Shown here in pieces: positions 1 through 9,826 of a stretch of DNA of 64,000 nt. Positions within the stretch are counted from its first letter, which is position 1; every line of letters begins with the position of its first letter. Source of the stretch: Noviluteimonas lactosilytica (lineage in GTDB: Bacteria; Pseudomonadota; Gammaproteobacteria; Xanthomonadales; Xanthomonadaceae); contig NZ_JAJGAK010000002.1 in assembly GCF_020866925.1 (NCBI RefSeq), positions 491,894 to 555,893 on the forward strand, written 5' to 3'. The position numbers and the translations under genes were made by a program. The notes below the pieces were generated by a model, which saw only the letters and a list, made by a program, of their open reading frames with translations, made no database searches and was not told the DNA's origin.

Positions 1-2243
1 GCGTGCGCGATCCTGCGCAAGCGCTGGGCGCGACGATCGAGAACGCCGACACCTACACCGACGAGGACGGCCTCACCAGCGACAACATCATCCACATGTT
101 CGAGGACCGCGAAGGCAACGTGTGGGTCGCCACGTCGCGCGGGCTCGATCGCTTCCGCTCCAATCCCGTCGTGCCGGTCGCGTTGCCCGAGGCCTACACG
201 AGCAACACCATCGCCGCGGGTGAAGACGGCGCGGTGTGGGTCGCGGGGATGTTCACCTCGCCGCTCGTGCGCATCGACGCCGCGCATCGCGCGGGCGCGC
301 GCACGCCGTTCCTCGAAGCGAGCCAGCCCGTGCAGGCGCGCAGCGTGTTGCGCACGCGCGACGGCACGACCTGGTGGGGCGGCCTGGGCGTGCTGTATCG
401 GCAACGCGGCGAGCGCGTGGATGTCGTGCCCGGTCCGCGCGAAGTCGCGAACTCGTGGATCTGGGATCTCGCCAACGCATCCGATGGCCGCGGTCTCTGG
501 CTCGGCGTCGACGATCTCGGCCTGTGGGAAGTCGACGGCGATGCATGGTCGCCCGCACGCTTGCCGCAGGGCCTGTTGTCGCGCGTGCCGAGCGCGAGCT
601 GGGACGACGGCGCGGGCGTGCAATGGTTTGGCTACACCGAGAATCGCATCCGCGTCGTCGACCATGGTCGCGTCACGTCGTACGGGCCGGAGGACGGTCT
701 CGACATCGGCCGCGTGAAAGTGATCCGCGGCAACGCGGTGCAGCGCTGGGTCGGCGGCGAACTCGGCGTCGCGCTCTTCGACGGCAAGCGCTTCCATCGC
801 GTGCGCTTCGCCGGATCGCAGCAACCGGGCGCCGTGGGCGGCATCGTGCCGACGCATTCGGGCGACGTGTGGTTGTCGGAGATGCGCAGCCTCATCCGCA
901 TCCCGGTCGACGAGATGCGCGCGCTGCTGCGCAATCCGAAGCATGCGGTGCGCGCGCAACGTTTCGATGAAAGCGACGGCCTGCCCGGCGCGCCGCAGAT
1001 GAACACCACCGACTCCACGGCGTTGGAAGCGAGCGACGGCGTGTTGTGGTTCGGCACCGACTCCGGCCTGGCCTGGGTCGATCCCGAAAAACTGCGCCCC
1101 CCGGGCCCGAATCCCGAAGCCCGCCTGCTCACCGTGCGCGCGCGCGACGAGGCGATCGACGCGAAGGGCGCCACCGACTTTCCCGTCGGCACCGACCACC
1201 TCGAGTTCGTGTTCACCGCGATGACGCTCACCGCGCCGGAACGCGTGCGCTTCCGCTATCGCCTCGCGGGGTTCGACGATGCGTGGCAGGACGCGGGCAC
1301 GCGGCGCGAAGCCGCGTATTCGCGCGTGCCGCCGGGCGATTACGTCTTCCATGTGCAGGCCGCGCATCCCGGGCAAGCGTGGGGCGGGCCGGAAGCGGCG
1401 ATGCGCGTGTCGATCGCGCCGGCGTTCTGGCAGGCGCGCTGGTTTTTGTTCCTGTGCTTCGCCTTCGGCGCGGCGGTGATCGGCGCGTTGTACCTGTTGC
1501 GCCTGCATCAGATGGAACGGCAGATGCTCGCGCGTTTGCAGGAACGCCACGACGAGCGCGAGCGCATCGCCCGCGAGTTGCACGACACGCTGCTGCAGGG
1601 CCTGCACGGGTTGATCCTGCGTTTCCACGCGATCGGCGTGCAGATCCCCGCCGACAATCCGCTGCGCGCCGCGATCGATCGCGCGCTCGATCGCGCCGAC
1701 GACATGCTGGTCGAAGGCCGCGATCGCGTGAGCAACATGCGGCGTTCGACCGAGTCGTCGGCGTCGCTGCCGGTCGCCCTCGTGCGCGCGGGGCAACAGT
1801 TCGCCGAAGGCTATCCGGGGCAGTTCTGCCACGCGATCCAGGGCGTGGAGCGCACCATCGATCCGATCGTGCAGGACGACCTGTACCAACTCGGTCGCGA
1901 AGCGCTGTTCAACGCGTTCAACCACTCCGATGCGAGCCGGATCGAGCTGCTGTTGGTGTTCGACCACCATCGGTTCGTGTTGCGCGTGGTCGACAACGGG
2001 CGCGGCATGGATCCGGCCGTCGCGCGCGCCGGCGGACTGCGCGGGCACTGGGGCCTGGCCGGCATGCGCGAGCGCGCCGAACGCGTGCAGGGCGCGCTGT
2101 CGATCGGACCCGGCGCCGACGGCGGCACCGCGATCGAACTCGTGGTGCCGGCACGCACGGCGTATGCGGTCACCGCCGCGCGGCGCTTCAAGGACTGGGC
2201 CCTGCGCCGGGCCACGATCTCGTCCTCCGACGACCGCGGATGA
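1..2243 (+). CDS. Two-component sensor histidine kinase with beta-propeller sensor domain (5' end missing)
   Basis: The frame is open from the window start, so the N-terminus lies outside; the GTG at 3 is probably internal. Repeated short WxA/WFG-type strands over residues 1-370 look like two-component-regulator propeller repeats, followed by a Y_Y_Y domain (about 390-465), one membrane segment (about 480-502), a HisKA_3 dimerisation domain with the phosphorylated His near residue 527 (RELHDTLLQG), and a HATPase domain with DNGRGMD and GLAGMRERAE boxes. This is the periplasmic-sensor, NarL-partner class of kinase. No response regulator follows; the nearest one is at 12760..13434, which could be its partner (inference). 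Confidence 0.9.
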   Translation, partial: VRDPAQALGATIENADTYTDEDGLTSDNIIHMFEDREGNVWVATSRGLDRFRSNPVVPVALPEAYTSNTIAAGEDGAVWVAGMFTSPLVRIDAAHRAGARTPFLEASQPVQARSVLRTRDGTTWWGGLGVLYRQRGERVDVVPGPREVANSWIWDLANASDGRGLWLGVDDLGLWEVDGDAWSPARLPQGLLSRVPSASWDDGAGVQWFGYTENRIRVVDHGRVTSYGPEDGLDIGRVKVIRGNAVQRWVGGELGVALFDGKRFHRVRFAGSQQPGAVGGIVPTHSGDVWLSEMRSLIRIPVDEMRALLRNPKHAVRAQRFDESDGLPGAPQMNTTDSTALEASDGVLWFGTDSGLAWVDPEKLRPPGPNPEARLLTVRARDEAIDAKGATDFPVGTDHLEFVFTAMTLTAPERVRFRYRLAGFDDAWQDAGTRREAAYSRVPPGDYVFHVQAAHPGQAWGGPEAAMRVSIAPAFWQARWFLFLCFAFGAAVIGALYLLRLHQMERQMLARLQERHDERERIARELHDTLLQGLHGLILRFHAIGVQIPADNPLRAAIDRALDRADDMLVEGRDRVSNMRRSTESSASLPVALVRAGQQFAEGYPGQFCHAIQGVERTIDPIVQDDLYQLGREALFNAFNHSDASRIELLLVFDHHRFVLRVVDNGRGMDPAVARAGGLRGHWGLAGMRERAERVQGALSIGPGADGGTAIELVVPARTAYAVTAARRFKDWALRRATISSSDDRG

Positions 2244-2305
2244 TTGTTGCGTATGTGCAACGATACGTGGCTTTTGCGTTTATTTATTTAGCCTCTGCAA
2301 CAATC
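2242..2305 (+). promoter_or_regulatory. Inverted repeats in the pirin promoter region
   Basis: GATTGTTGC at 2242-2250 is the exact reverse complement of GCAACAATC at 2297-2305. An inner GCAAC at 2257-2261 pairs with the GTTGC of the first arm (6-nt gap). The stretch between is AT-rich, unlike its surroundings. This looks like a regulator-binding region for the pirin gene starting at 2342; the regulator is unknown. Confidence 0.45.
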
Positions 2306-2341
2306 TAGAGTGCGCGCCAGTCCCACCTACTGGAGCGCGTC

Positions 2342-3043
<702 letters not shown>

Positions 3044-3074
3044 TCCGTCCGTCCACTTCGACTGGAGACCCGTC

Positions 3075-3464
3075 ATGACCGCTTCGACCCGCAATCCCCT
3101 GCTTGCCATCGGCCGCGCACTGCTCGGCGCGTTGTTCTTCGTTTCCGCGATCACCAAGATCGGTGCGTTCGCCTACGTGTCCGGCTGGATCGGCAGCAAC
3201 GGCCTGCCCTTCCCCGACCTCGTGCTCGTCGCGACGATCGCGATCGAACTGATCGGCGGCGCGATGTTGATCACCGGCTGGAAGGCCCGTTGGGCCGCGC
3301 TGGGCCTCGCGATCTTCCTCGTGCCGGTGACGCTGGTGTTCCATGCGTTCTGGTCGGCCGAGCCGGCGCAGTTCAGCGATCAGCTCACCGCGTTCCTCAA
3401 GAACACCGCGATCTTCGGCGGCATGCTGCTGGTGTTCGACCGCTCGCGCGCCACGGCGAAGTAA
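3075..3464 (+). CDS. DoxX family membrane protein
   Basis: 129 residues with four predicted membrane segments (about 11-28, 50-70, 75-95, 108-122), matching the DoxX fold, starting with the typical NPLLAIGRALLGALFFVSA. A ribosome-binding sequence (CTGGAGA) precedes the ATG. DoxX proteins are inner-membrane proteins often encoded with pirins and redox-responsive genes; specific function is unknown. It meets the hydrolase gene at 3498 tail to tail, with no clear terminator in the 33-nt gap. Confidence 0.85.
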   Translation: MTASTRNPLLAIGRALLGALFFVSAITKIGAFAYVSGWIGSNGLPFPDLVLVATIAIELIGGAMLITGWKARWAALGLAIFLVPVTLVFHAFWSAEPAQFSDQLTAFLKNTAIFGGMLLVFDRSRATAK

Positions 3465-3497
3465 TCGCACCGCGGTTGATGCACGTCGCGCACCGGA

Positions 3498-5279
3498 TCA
3501 CTCGCGTGGTCCAGTGCGCGGCGGCATGCGGGCGAGGCGATCGAGCAGGATGCGTTTGAGCGCGGCCACCGTGGCCGGCTCCGCCTGCAGGTGATGGTCG
3601 CCGCGGATGCGGACTTCCTTCGCACCGGGCCACGCCTGGCTTTCGAGCGGCACGACACCGTCGCCGCGTTCCGGATGATCGGGATCGACGATGCCGATCA
3701 GCGACCACGCTTCCACGCCCGGTACGATCGGCAATCCGCGCGCCGCGCGATGCACGGGATTCCGCGGCGACAACGTGTCGAGGCTGTTCGGTCCCCCGGC
3801 GGCGAACACGGGTTGCAACGCCGGCTGGATCGCATCGGGCGCGCCGGTGGCGATGCGCTTGAGCAAGCCGATGGCCTGCGCCGAACTCTCAACCAGGCCG
3901 CGCAGCAAACGCGCCACCACACCGTCCGCGGCTTCGCTGCCGCCATGCGGCGTGGAGATGAACACCACGGTGTCGATGTCCGGCACCGGCTTGAACAGGA
4001 AGACTTCCTGCGCGAGCGCCTCGTCTTCCGGCGACACGCCGAGCGCTCCCGGCGGCTTCGCGAACGTCGCATTCCACAGCGCCATGCCCGGATCGGTCAC
4101 GAGCAACCGCGCGAGCACGCCGCCCATCGAATGCCCGACGATCACCAGCGACGGATCGCCGCCGCCTGACACGTGTGCGTCGCGCAACGTGCCGATGCCG
4201 CGCGCGAGCGCGTAGCGATTGGCGAGCAGCGGCGGCCCGGTCCAGTAGCGCGCGAGCCACACCTGGTAGCGATCCGCGAGTTCCGGATCGCCGAGCACTT
4301 CGTTCGCGAAGTTGGCCCATGCGACCGGGCTGCTCGCGAACCCATGCACGAGCACCAGCGGCGTCTTCTCCGCATCGATCGGCGCGAGCAGGCGCAGTTC
4401 GCTCGTGACCATCGCCTCCGGTCGACGCAAGCCGCCCCATGCGTTGAGTTCCTCGTCGAACAGCGCCGCCGACAGCGCGTAGGCCGCGGTCGTGTCGCGC
4501 GCGAGGTCGACGCGGCCGAGCGCAGTGTCGATGCGCTGGTGGCTGGAGGCGTCGGTGACTTCCAATGACTCCCCCGTTGCATCGCGCACGTAACGCACGT
4601 TGATCGCCAGTGCGAACGGCTGCGGTGGGAACATCGGCATTCCCTTCGCTTGCCCGATCGCCACCGCCGCCACGCCGAGCCCGTCGTCGACCTGCCGCGT
4701 GCGCAGGCCCTGCGTGCGCACGCCCGCGGCGAGCACCACGCGTTGCACGTCGGCGCGTGGGAAACGCGCGTCGTCGGTGCGCCAGCGCCAGCGAATCGGT
4801 TCGGCGCGGTCGAAGGGAACCTCGTTCACCAACTTCGACGTGCACGCATCGTGCAGGCGCAATGCCAGTTGCGAACGCGCGTCGAGCGCCGATTTGCGGC
4901 CTTCGAGGTTTTCTGCGAACAGATAACGCTCGGTGTGGCGCGCGCAATCGAGCGCGAGTTGCACCGGGCGCACGCCGCGTTGCGAACCGCGATGCAGCAG
5001 GTCGGCCGCCGCGAGCAGGCGGGTCGCTTCGCGCACGGTGCCCGGGGTTTCGATCACGGCGCGTGCGCAGGCCGCGGCTTCGCGTTCGCAGTCGCCCTGG
5101 ATGGCGAGCATCGAGAGGACTTCGTGCGTCGTATCCGAGAGATGATCGGCGACCGCGAGGCCATCGAGTGCGATGCCGCCCGGCATCTCGCCTTCGCGCG
5201 CGCCCACGCTCGCGCAGCCCGCGACGAGCATCGACGCGATGCAGAGAGCCGCCAACGTCGCGCGCATGCGCGCCGACAT
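3498..5279 (-). CDS. Lipid-anchored alpha/beta hydrolase (lipase/esterase-like)
   Basis: 593 residues. An N-terminal signal ending in a lipobox (MLVAGC, acylated Cys22) predicts a lipoprotein. The N-terminal ~270 residues are not recognised. The C-terminal half is an alpha/beta hydrolase: oxyanion-hole region LVLVHGFASS, nucleophile elbow GHSMGG, and a downstream GDGVVPLES stretch with a later His likely completing the triad. It is last in the minus-strand operon, 6 nt after the XapX gene. The catalytic half resembles the protein at 54330..55817, including the (L/P)WNA(T/A)F and DGVVPL(E/D)S stretches, so the two are paralogues, one anchored and one without a signal. Substrate unknown. Confidence 0.8.
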   Translation of the reverse strand: MSARMRATLAALCIASMLVAGCASVGAREGEMPGGIALDGLAVADHLSDTTHEVLSMLAIQGDCEREAAACARAVIETPGTVREATRLLAAADLLHRGSQRGVRPVQLALDCARHTERYLFAENLEGRKSALDARSQLALRLHDACTSKLVNEVPFDRAEPIRWRWRTDDARFPRADVQRVVLAAGVRTQGLRTRQVDDGLGVAAVAIGQAKGMPMFPPQPFALAINVRYVRDATGESLEVTDASSHQRIDTALGRVDLARDTTAAYALSAALFDEELNAWGGLRRPEAMVTSELRLLAPIDAEKTPLVLVHGFASSPVAWANFANEVLGDPELADRYQVWLARYWTGPPLLANRYALARGIGTLRDAHVSGGGDPSLVIVGHSMGGVLARLLVTDPGMALWNATFAKPPGALGVSPEDEALAQEVFLFKPVPDIDTVVFISTPHGGSEAADGVVARLLRGLVESSAQAIGLLKRIATGAPDAIQPALQPVFAAGGPNSLDTLSPRNPVHRAARGLPIVPGVEAWSLIGIVDPDHPERGDGVVPLESQAWPGAKEVRIRGDHHLQAEPATVAALKRILLDRLARMPPRTGPRE

Positions 5280-5285
5280 CGTCGC

Positions 5286-5444
5286 CTACTCCAGCACCCG
5301 CGCGGCCGCGATGAAGCCGAGCGTCATCGCGACCACCAGCCATGCGCCCTGCAGGCGCGGCGGCGCGGGCAGCGGCAAATCGAGCACGCGACAGACGACG
5401 CCGACCAGCAACGCCATGACCACGCCGGTAATCGCGAGCATCAT
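5286..5444 (-). CDS. XapX (DUF1427) small membrane protein, second copy
   Basis: 52 residues starting MMLAITGVVM, with two membrane segments around the XapX signature LPLPAPPRLQG. The start is set by an ATGA overlap with the stop of the upstream gene (5441-5444), which suggests translational coupling. XapX-domain proteins are tiny, poorly characterised inner-membrane proteins. This copy and its upstream neighbour share the pattern VCR-(x)n-PAPP-(x)n-G(A/x)L and probably arose by duplication; they may form a paired complex like other dual small membrane proteins (inference). Confidence 0.75.
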   Translation of the reverse strand: MMLAITGVVMALLVGVVCRVLDLPLPAPPRLQGAWLVVAMTLGFIAAARVLE

Positions 5445-5671
5445 CGTGTGCGCTCCGCGTGCGTATCGCCGGTGGGACCGCCGCACTGCAGATGCTGGGT
5501 CGCGTGGCGACGCGCGATCCAGCGATCGGCCAGCACGTAGCCGCAGGTCATCGCGAACACGATCAGCGCGCCGACCAGCACGGGCGGTGCGGGCGCGGGA
5601 ATGCCGAACCATCGGCAAACGAAGCCGATGGAGAAGCCGAGCGACAACCCGATCGCGAACTTGACGTTCAT
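5441..5671 (-). CDS. XapX (DUF1427) small membrane protein, first copy
   Basis: 76 residues: two membrane helices flanking GIPAPAPPVLVGAL, then a polar C-terminal tail of about 25 residues (RRHATQHLQCGG...) absent from the second copy. The ATG at 5671 overlaps the stop of the MFS gene as ATGA, and its own stop overlaps the start of the next XapX gene in the same way. Function is unknown; the position inside an operon of an exporter plus amide/ester hydrolases suggests a transport-related role. Confidence 0.75.
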   Translation of the reverse strand: MNVKFAIGLSLGFSIGFVCRWFGIPAPAPPVLVGALIVFAMTCGYVLADRWIARRHATQHLQCGGPTGDTHAERTR

Positions 5672-7305
5672 GCACCCGCACTCCTTGCGTGCCGTGCGCG
5701 CGCATCCGGCGCGAGGAAGTGCCGCACCACCGGCGCGGCGCCGGGCACGAGGGCTTCGGCGATCCCCGCCTGCAAGCGGCGTTCCTCGCCGGTGACACGC
5801 TGGTGTTGCCGAAGGTGCTCGGACCACGAGCCGACGATGAATGATTCGAGCCACGTACCAGGCTGCGCGACATCTTCGAGCACGGACCACTGCAACGCGC
5901 CGTCGCGACGGCGCGATTCGCCGAGCGCCGCCATCAGCGCATGGAAGCGCGCGTTCTCCCCGGGCGCCACCGCGTATTCCACCGTGACGAGCACGGGGCC
6001 GCGATCGCCTTCGAGCACCGCCGCCATGATCGGCTGCGGCCAATGTCCCGACGGCGCGAGGTCGAGGTGCGCCACGTCGCCGATGCGATAGCGCCCCGCC
6101 CACAGCGACGCGACAATGGTGCCCAACGCCGCGATGCGCAGCGCCATCGGCACCGATGCGAACTGCGCGACGGAACCCCACGCCAGGCTCCCGAGCGCCA
6201 TGCCGCCGGCGAAGGTCATGATGTACAGCGACAGCGCCCGCGCACGCACCCACGCCGGCACCGACAATTGCGCGGCCGCCTGGAACGACGACAGCACCGC
6301 GATCCACGTCATGCCCGCCGCCAGCATCACGATGCACGCCGGCCACACCGCCGTCACTTGCGCAACCAGTGCGATGCACACGGCATAGCCCACGGCGCCG
6401 CCGACGATCAGGCGATCCGCGCCCCATCGCGCACGCACGCGCGGCAACAGCGCCGCGCCGAACAGCGCACCGACGCCGATGCACCCGAGCAACAGGCCGA
6501 ACGTGCCCGCTCCGCCCTGCAACGTGCGCCGCACCACCAGCGGCAACAACGCCGTCAATGCACTCGCGAACACGAAGAAGCACGCCGCGCGCACGATCAC
6601 CGAACGGAATGCAGGCGCGTGCCACGCGAAACGCAACCCCGCGCGAAAGGCCCCGATGAAATTCTCCGGCGGCGCGTGTCCGGCCGCCGCGGCCGGCGTG
6701 CGCTTCCAGCGAAGCAACACGAACACGGTGCCGAGGAAGCTGATCGCGTTGATCGCGAACGCCGCGGCCACGCCCGCCACCGCGACGATCGTGCCGCCGA
6801 GCGCTGGTCCGATCGACCGCGCGATGTTCATGCCGACCGACGACAACGCGATGGCGGGGGCGACGAGCGGTCGCGGCACGAGTTCCTGGGTGACGGCCGA
6901 CTGCGCCGGCATCGCCAGCGCCGCGCCCGCTCCGATCGCGAACGTCAGCGCCAGCAGCGACCACGCGTGCAGTTGCCCCAACCACGCGAGCACGGCGAGC
7001 GCGGTCGCGACCGCCATCATCCACAGCTGCATCACGATCAACAGGCGTCGGCGATCGACGAGGTCCGCCAACGTTCCCGCGACCAGCGCGAGTACCACCA
7101 TCGGCAACGACGTCGCCGACTGCACCGCCGCGATCATCAACGGCGCATCCGTCAGTTCCGTCATCAGCCAAGCGGCAGCGACATCGTTGACCCACGTGCC
7201 GATGTTGCCGATCACGATCGCCAGCCACAGCGAGCGGAACGCCGGCACGCCCAGCGGCGCCCACGCGCCCGGGGTCGCGTCGGCACGGGGCTGGGGCGCG
7301 TCCAT
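5668..7305 (-). CDS. MFS transporter of the MFS_3 (EntS-like) family
   Basis: 545 residues from the ATG at 7305, placed 1 nt after the amidohydrolase stop. Twelve membrane segments are apparent, with the MFS motif-A-like loop GTLADLVDRRR. The C-terminal ~110 residues form the soluble tail typical of this family, resembling a monooxygenase-like (ABM) fold (LEDVAQPGTWLESFIVGSWS). Members export siderophores or small molecules. Co-transcription with hydrolases suggests uptake or export of their substrate or product; substrate not deducible. Confidence 0.85.
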   Translation of the reverse strand: MDAPQPRADATPGAWAPLGVPAFRSLWLAIVIGNIGTWVNDVAAAWLMTELTDAPLMIAAVQSATSLPMVVLALVAGTLADLVDRRRLLIVMQLWMMAVATALAVLAWLGQLHAWSLLALTFAIGAGAALAMPAQSAVTQELVPRPLVAPAIALSSVGMNIARSIGPALGGTIVAVAGVAAAFAINAISFLGTVFVLLRWKRTPAAAAGHAPPENFIGAFRAGLRFAWHAPAFRSVIVRAACFFVFASALTALLPLVVRRTLQGGAGTFGLLLGCIGVGALFGAALLPRVRARWGADRLIVGGAVGYAVCIALVAQVTAVWPACIVMLAAGMTWIAVLSSFQAAAQLSVPAWVRARALSLYIMTFAGGMALGSLAWGSVAQFASVPMALRIAALGTIVASLWAGRYRIGDVAHLDLAPSGHWPQPIMAAVLEGDRGPVLVTVEYAVAPGENARFHALMAALGESRRRDGALQWSVLEDVAQPGTWLESFIVGSWSEHLRQHQRVTGEERRLQAGIAEALVPGAAPVVRHFLAPDARARHARSAGA

Positions 7306-7306
7306 C

Positions 7307-9142
7307 TCAGAAGGCAAAGCAGCTGCAGCCGAGCGGGCCCCAGAAGCCGAGCGGATCGTGGCTCGGTGCGTCGAAGTGCGCTGCGTGCGCATGGGGGTGC
7401 GTGGCGCAATGCGCGTGCGCGGCGTGCGCAACCTGCGCAGCGACGGCGGGATCGCGCGCGCCCTGGTAACCGCCGTGGCGACGCACGGGCGACCACTCGG
7501 GCATCGGCGGCGGAAGGACGGGCGCCATTTTCTCGAAGTCGCCGGCGCCGTGCACGACGCGGCCACCAACGACCGTCAGCACGCTTTCGATGCGGGAGAT
7601 CGCATCGTCGGGCACGTCGAAGTAATCCGACGACAACAGGCTGAAGTCCGCGAGCTGCCCGGGCGACAGACGCCCGCGCGTCTTTTCGGCGTTGGCGAAC
7701 CACGCACTGCCCTGCGTCCACAGCGACAGCGCAGTATCGCGATCGAGGCGATTGTCGTCGTCGTACAGCGCCATGCCGCCGAGCGTGCGCCCCGTCGTCA
7801 TCCATGCAAGCGCGACCCACGGGTTGTAACTCGCCACGCGCGTGGCGTCGGTGCCGGCGCCGACCGGCACGCCGGCCGCAAGCATGGCGCCCAGCGGCGG
7901 CGCGCGCGACGCTTTCTCGCGACCGTAGCGATCGACGAAGTATTCGCCCTGGTAGGCCATGCGGTGCTGGATCGCGATGCCGCCGCCAAGCGCGACCACG
8001 CGATCGATGTTGCGGTCGGAGATCGTTTCCGCGTGGTCGATGGTGAAGCGCAAGCCTTCGAACGGTCGACGTTTGTGCACGCGCTCGAACGCATCGAGGA
8101 TGCGCGTGATCGATTCGTCGTAGGTCGCGTGGATGCGGAACGGCCAGCGCTTGTCGACCAGCAGCGTCGCCACCGCTTCCAGTTGGTCCTCCATCGACGC
8201 GGCAAGCTCCGGCCGCGGTTCGCGGAAATCCTCGAAGTCCGCCGCGGAGAACACCAGCATCTCGCCCGCGCCGTTATGGCGCAGGAAATCGTCGCCCGCG
8301 CCCGGCGACACCATGTCGCTCCAGCGCCTGAAGTCGCCCAGTTCGCCGCCGCGGTTCTGCGTGAACAGGTTGTAGGCGATGCGCACCGTCAGCGCGTCGT
8401 CGCGATGCAGCGACTGGATCACCTCGTAGTCTTCCGGATAGTTCTGGAAGCCGCCGCCCGCATCGATCACCGACGTGATGCCGAGCCGGTTGAGTTCACG
8501 CATGAAGTGGCGCGTCGAATTGGTCTGCCACTCGACCGGGAGCTTCGGCCCCTTCGCGAGCGTCGCGTAGAGGATCAACGCATTCGGCTTGGCCAGCAGC
8601 AGCCCGGTCGGGTTGCCCGCCTTGTCGCGCTCGATGCTTCCGCCCGGCGGATCCTGGCTGTCGCGCGTGTAACCGGCGGCGCGCAGCGCGGCGGCGTTGA
8701 GCAGCGCGCGATCGTAAAGATGCAGGATGAACACCGGCGTGTCCGGCGCGATCGCGTTGATCTCGGCGAGCGTCGGCAGGCGCTTCTCGACGAACTGGTG
8801 TTCGCTGAAGCCGCCGACCACGCGCACCCATTGCGGCGCCGGCGTGCGCGCGACCTGTTCGCGCAACATCGCCATCGCATCGGCGAGCGAGCGTACGCCG
8901 TCCCAGCGCAACTCGAGCGTGTAGTTCAGGCCGCCGCGGATCAGGTGCGTGTGGCTGTCGTGCAAGCCGGGGATCATGCGACGACGGTTGGCGTCGATCA
9001 CCTTCGCCTCGCCCGCCTGCGCCATCACACTCGCATCGTCGCCGACCACGACGACGCGGTCGCCGCGCACGCCGATCGCCGACGCCTGCGGCTGCGCGGC
9101 GTCGCCGGTCCAGACCTTCGCGTTGCGGACGACGAGGTCCAT
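7307..9142 (-). CDS. Amidohydrolase (YtcJ-like, amidohydrolase_3 family)
   Basis: 611 residues. The metal-site motif HDSHTH lies near residue 63, further conserved positions occur in FRIHATYDES and FTIDHAETI, and the catalytic Asp in GAGTDATR. Proteins of this family hydrolyse amide or related C-N bonds with one or two metals. The C-terminus is unusual: a His/Ala-rich stretch (HAAHAHCATHPHAHAAH) before the end, which may bind metal. The ATG overlaps the stop of the upstream cysteine hydrolase by one base (TGATG). Likely cytoplasmic; no signal peptide seen. Confidence 0.88.
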   Translation of the reverse strand: MDLVVRNAKVWTGDAAQPQASAIGVRGDRVVVVGDDASVMAQAGEAKVIDANRRRMIPGLHDSHTHLIRGGLNYTLELRWDGVRSLADAMAMLREQVARTPAPQWVRVVGGFSEHQFVEKRLPTLAEINAIAPDTPVFILHLYDRALLNAAALRAAGYTRDSQDPPGGSIERDKAGNPTGLLLAKPNALILYATLAKGPKLPVEWQTNSTRHFMRELNRLGITSVIDAGGGFQNYPEDYEVIQSLHRDDALTVRIAYNLFTQNRGGELGDFRRWSDMVSPGAGDDFLRHNGAGEMLVFSAADFEDFREPRPELAASMEDQLEAVATLLVDKRWPFRIHATYDESITRILDAFERVHKRRPFEGLRFTIDHAETISDRNIDRVVALGGGIAIQHRMAYQGEYFVDRYGREKASRAPPLGAMLAAGVPVGAGTDATRVASYNPWVALAWMTTGRTLGGMALYDDDNRLDRDTALSLWTQGSAWFANAEKTRGRLSPGQLADFSLLSSDYFDVPDDAISRIESVLTVVGGRVVHGAGDFEKMAPVLPPPMPEWSPVRRHGGYQGARDPAVAAQVAHAAHAHCATHPHAHAAHFDAPSHDPLGFWGPLGCSCFAF

Positions 9143-9801
9143 CAGCCGCCTCCGCCCTCGTGCCCGCCGAACATGTGCGCCGCATACTGGATGCCGAGCC
9201 CGTAACCGCCCGCATGCACGCGCGCCACGCCGGTGGTGTGTGCGTAGGTCGTCGCGCGCGCCCAGTCGCGCTGCAGCTCGAGCAGGTATTGCAACGCGGT
9301 CATCGGAATCGCGCCGGCCTGCACCATGCGCGTCACCGCGCGTTCGTGCGCTTCGTCGCTGACGTCGCCGCACGCGTCGGTGATGACGTAGACCGTGAAG
9401 CCCTGGTCGATCGCCGACAGCGCGGGACCGACGATGCAAACGCTCGTCCACAACCCTGCCATGACGATGCGCGACTTCCCCGCCGCATTCACCCGATCGA
9501 TGATCTTCGGGTCCTCCCACGAGTTCATCGTCGTGCGGTCGACGACCTTCGCGTCCGCGAAGATGTCGAGCAACTCCGGGAACATCGGGCCGGAGAAGCT
9601 GTCCGCGGCGACCGTGGTGACGAGCGTCGGCACCTGGAAGCCGCTCGCACCCTTGCCGACCATGGCGACGTTCGAACGCAACTGGCCGATGTCCATCGTG
9701 CGCAGCGGGAACGCCATCTGCGACTGGTAGTCGATGAGCAGCAGCAGGTGGTCGTTCGGGTTCAGCAGCGAACGGGCGGCGGCGGGCGTGGCGGTGACCA
9801 T
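9142..9801 (-). CDS. Isochorismatase-like cysteine hydrolase (YcaC type)
   Basis: 219 residues. The catalytic Asp is in LLIDYQSQM and the nucleophile Cys in WTSVCIVGPAL, with a conserved Lys between them (GKSRIVM region). The long C-terminal extension after YLLELQRDWAR is typical of the YcaC-like subgroup. The start at 9801 is supported by CAGGAGAG just upstream. It is coupled by TGATG to the amidohydrolase gene; the pair recurs in hydrolase operons of many proteobacteria (family knowledge), but the substrate is unknown. Confidence 0.88.
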   Translation of the reverse strand: MVTATPAAARSLLNPNDHLLLLIDYQSQMAFPLRTMDIGQLRSNVAMVGKGASGFQVPTLVTTVAADSFSGPMFPELLDIFADAKVVDRTTMNSWEDPKIIDRVNAAGKSRIVMAGLWTSVCIVGPALSAIDQGFTVYVITDACGDVSDEAHERAVTRMVQAGAIPMTALQYLLELQRDWARATTYAHTTGVARVHAGGYGLGIQYAAHMFGGHEGGGG

Positions 9802-9826
9802 GCAACTCTCCTGGGGGTGGGCCGTG

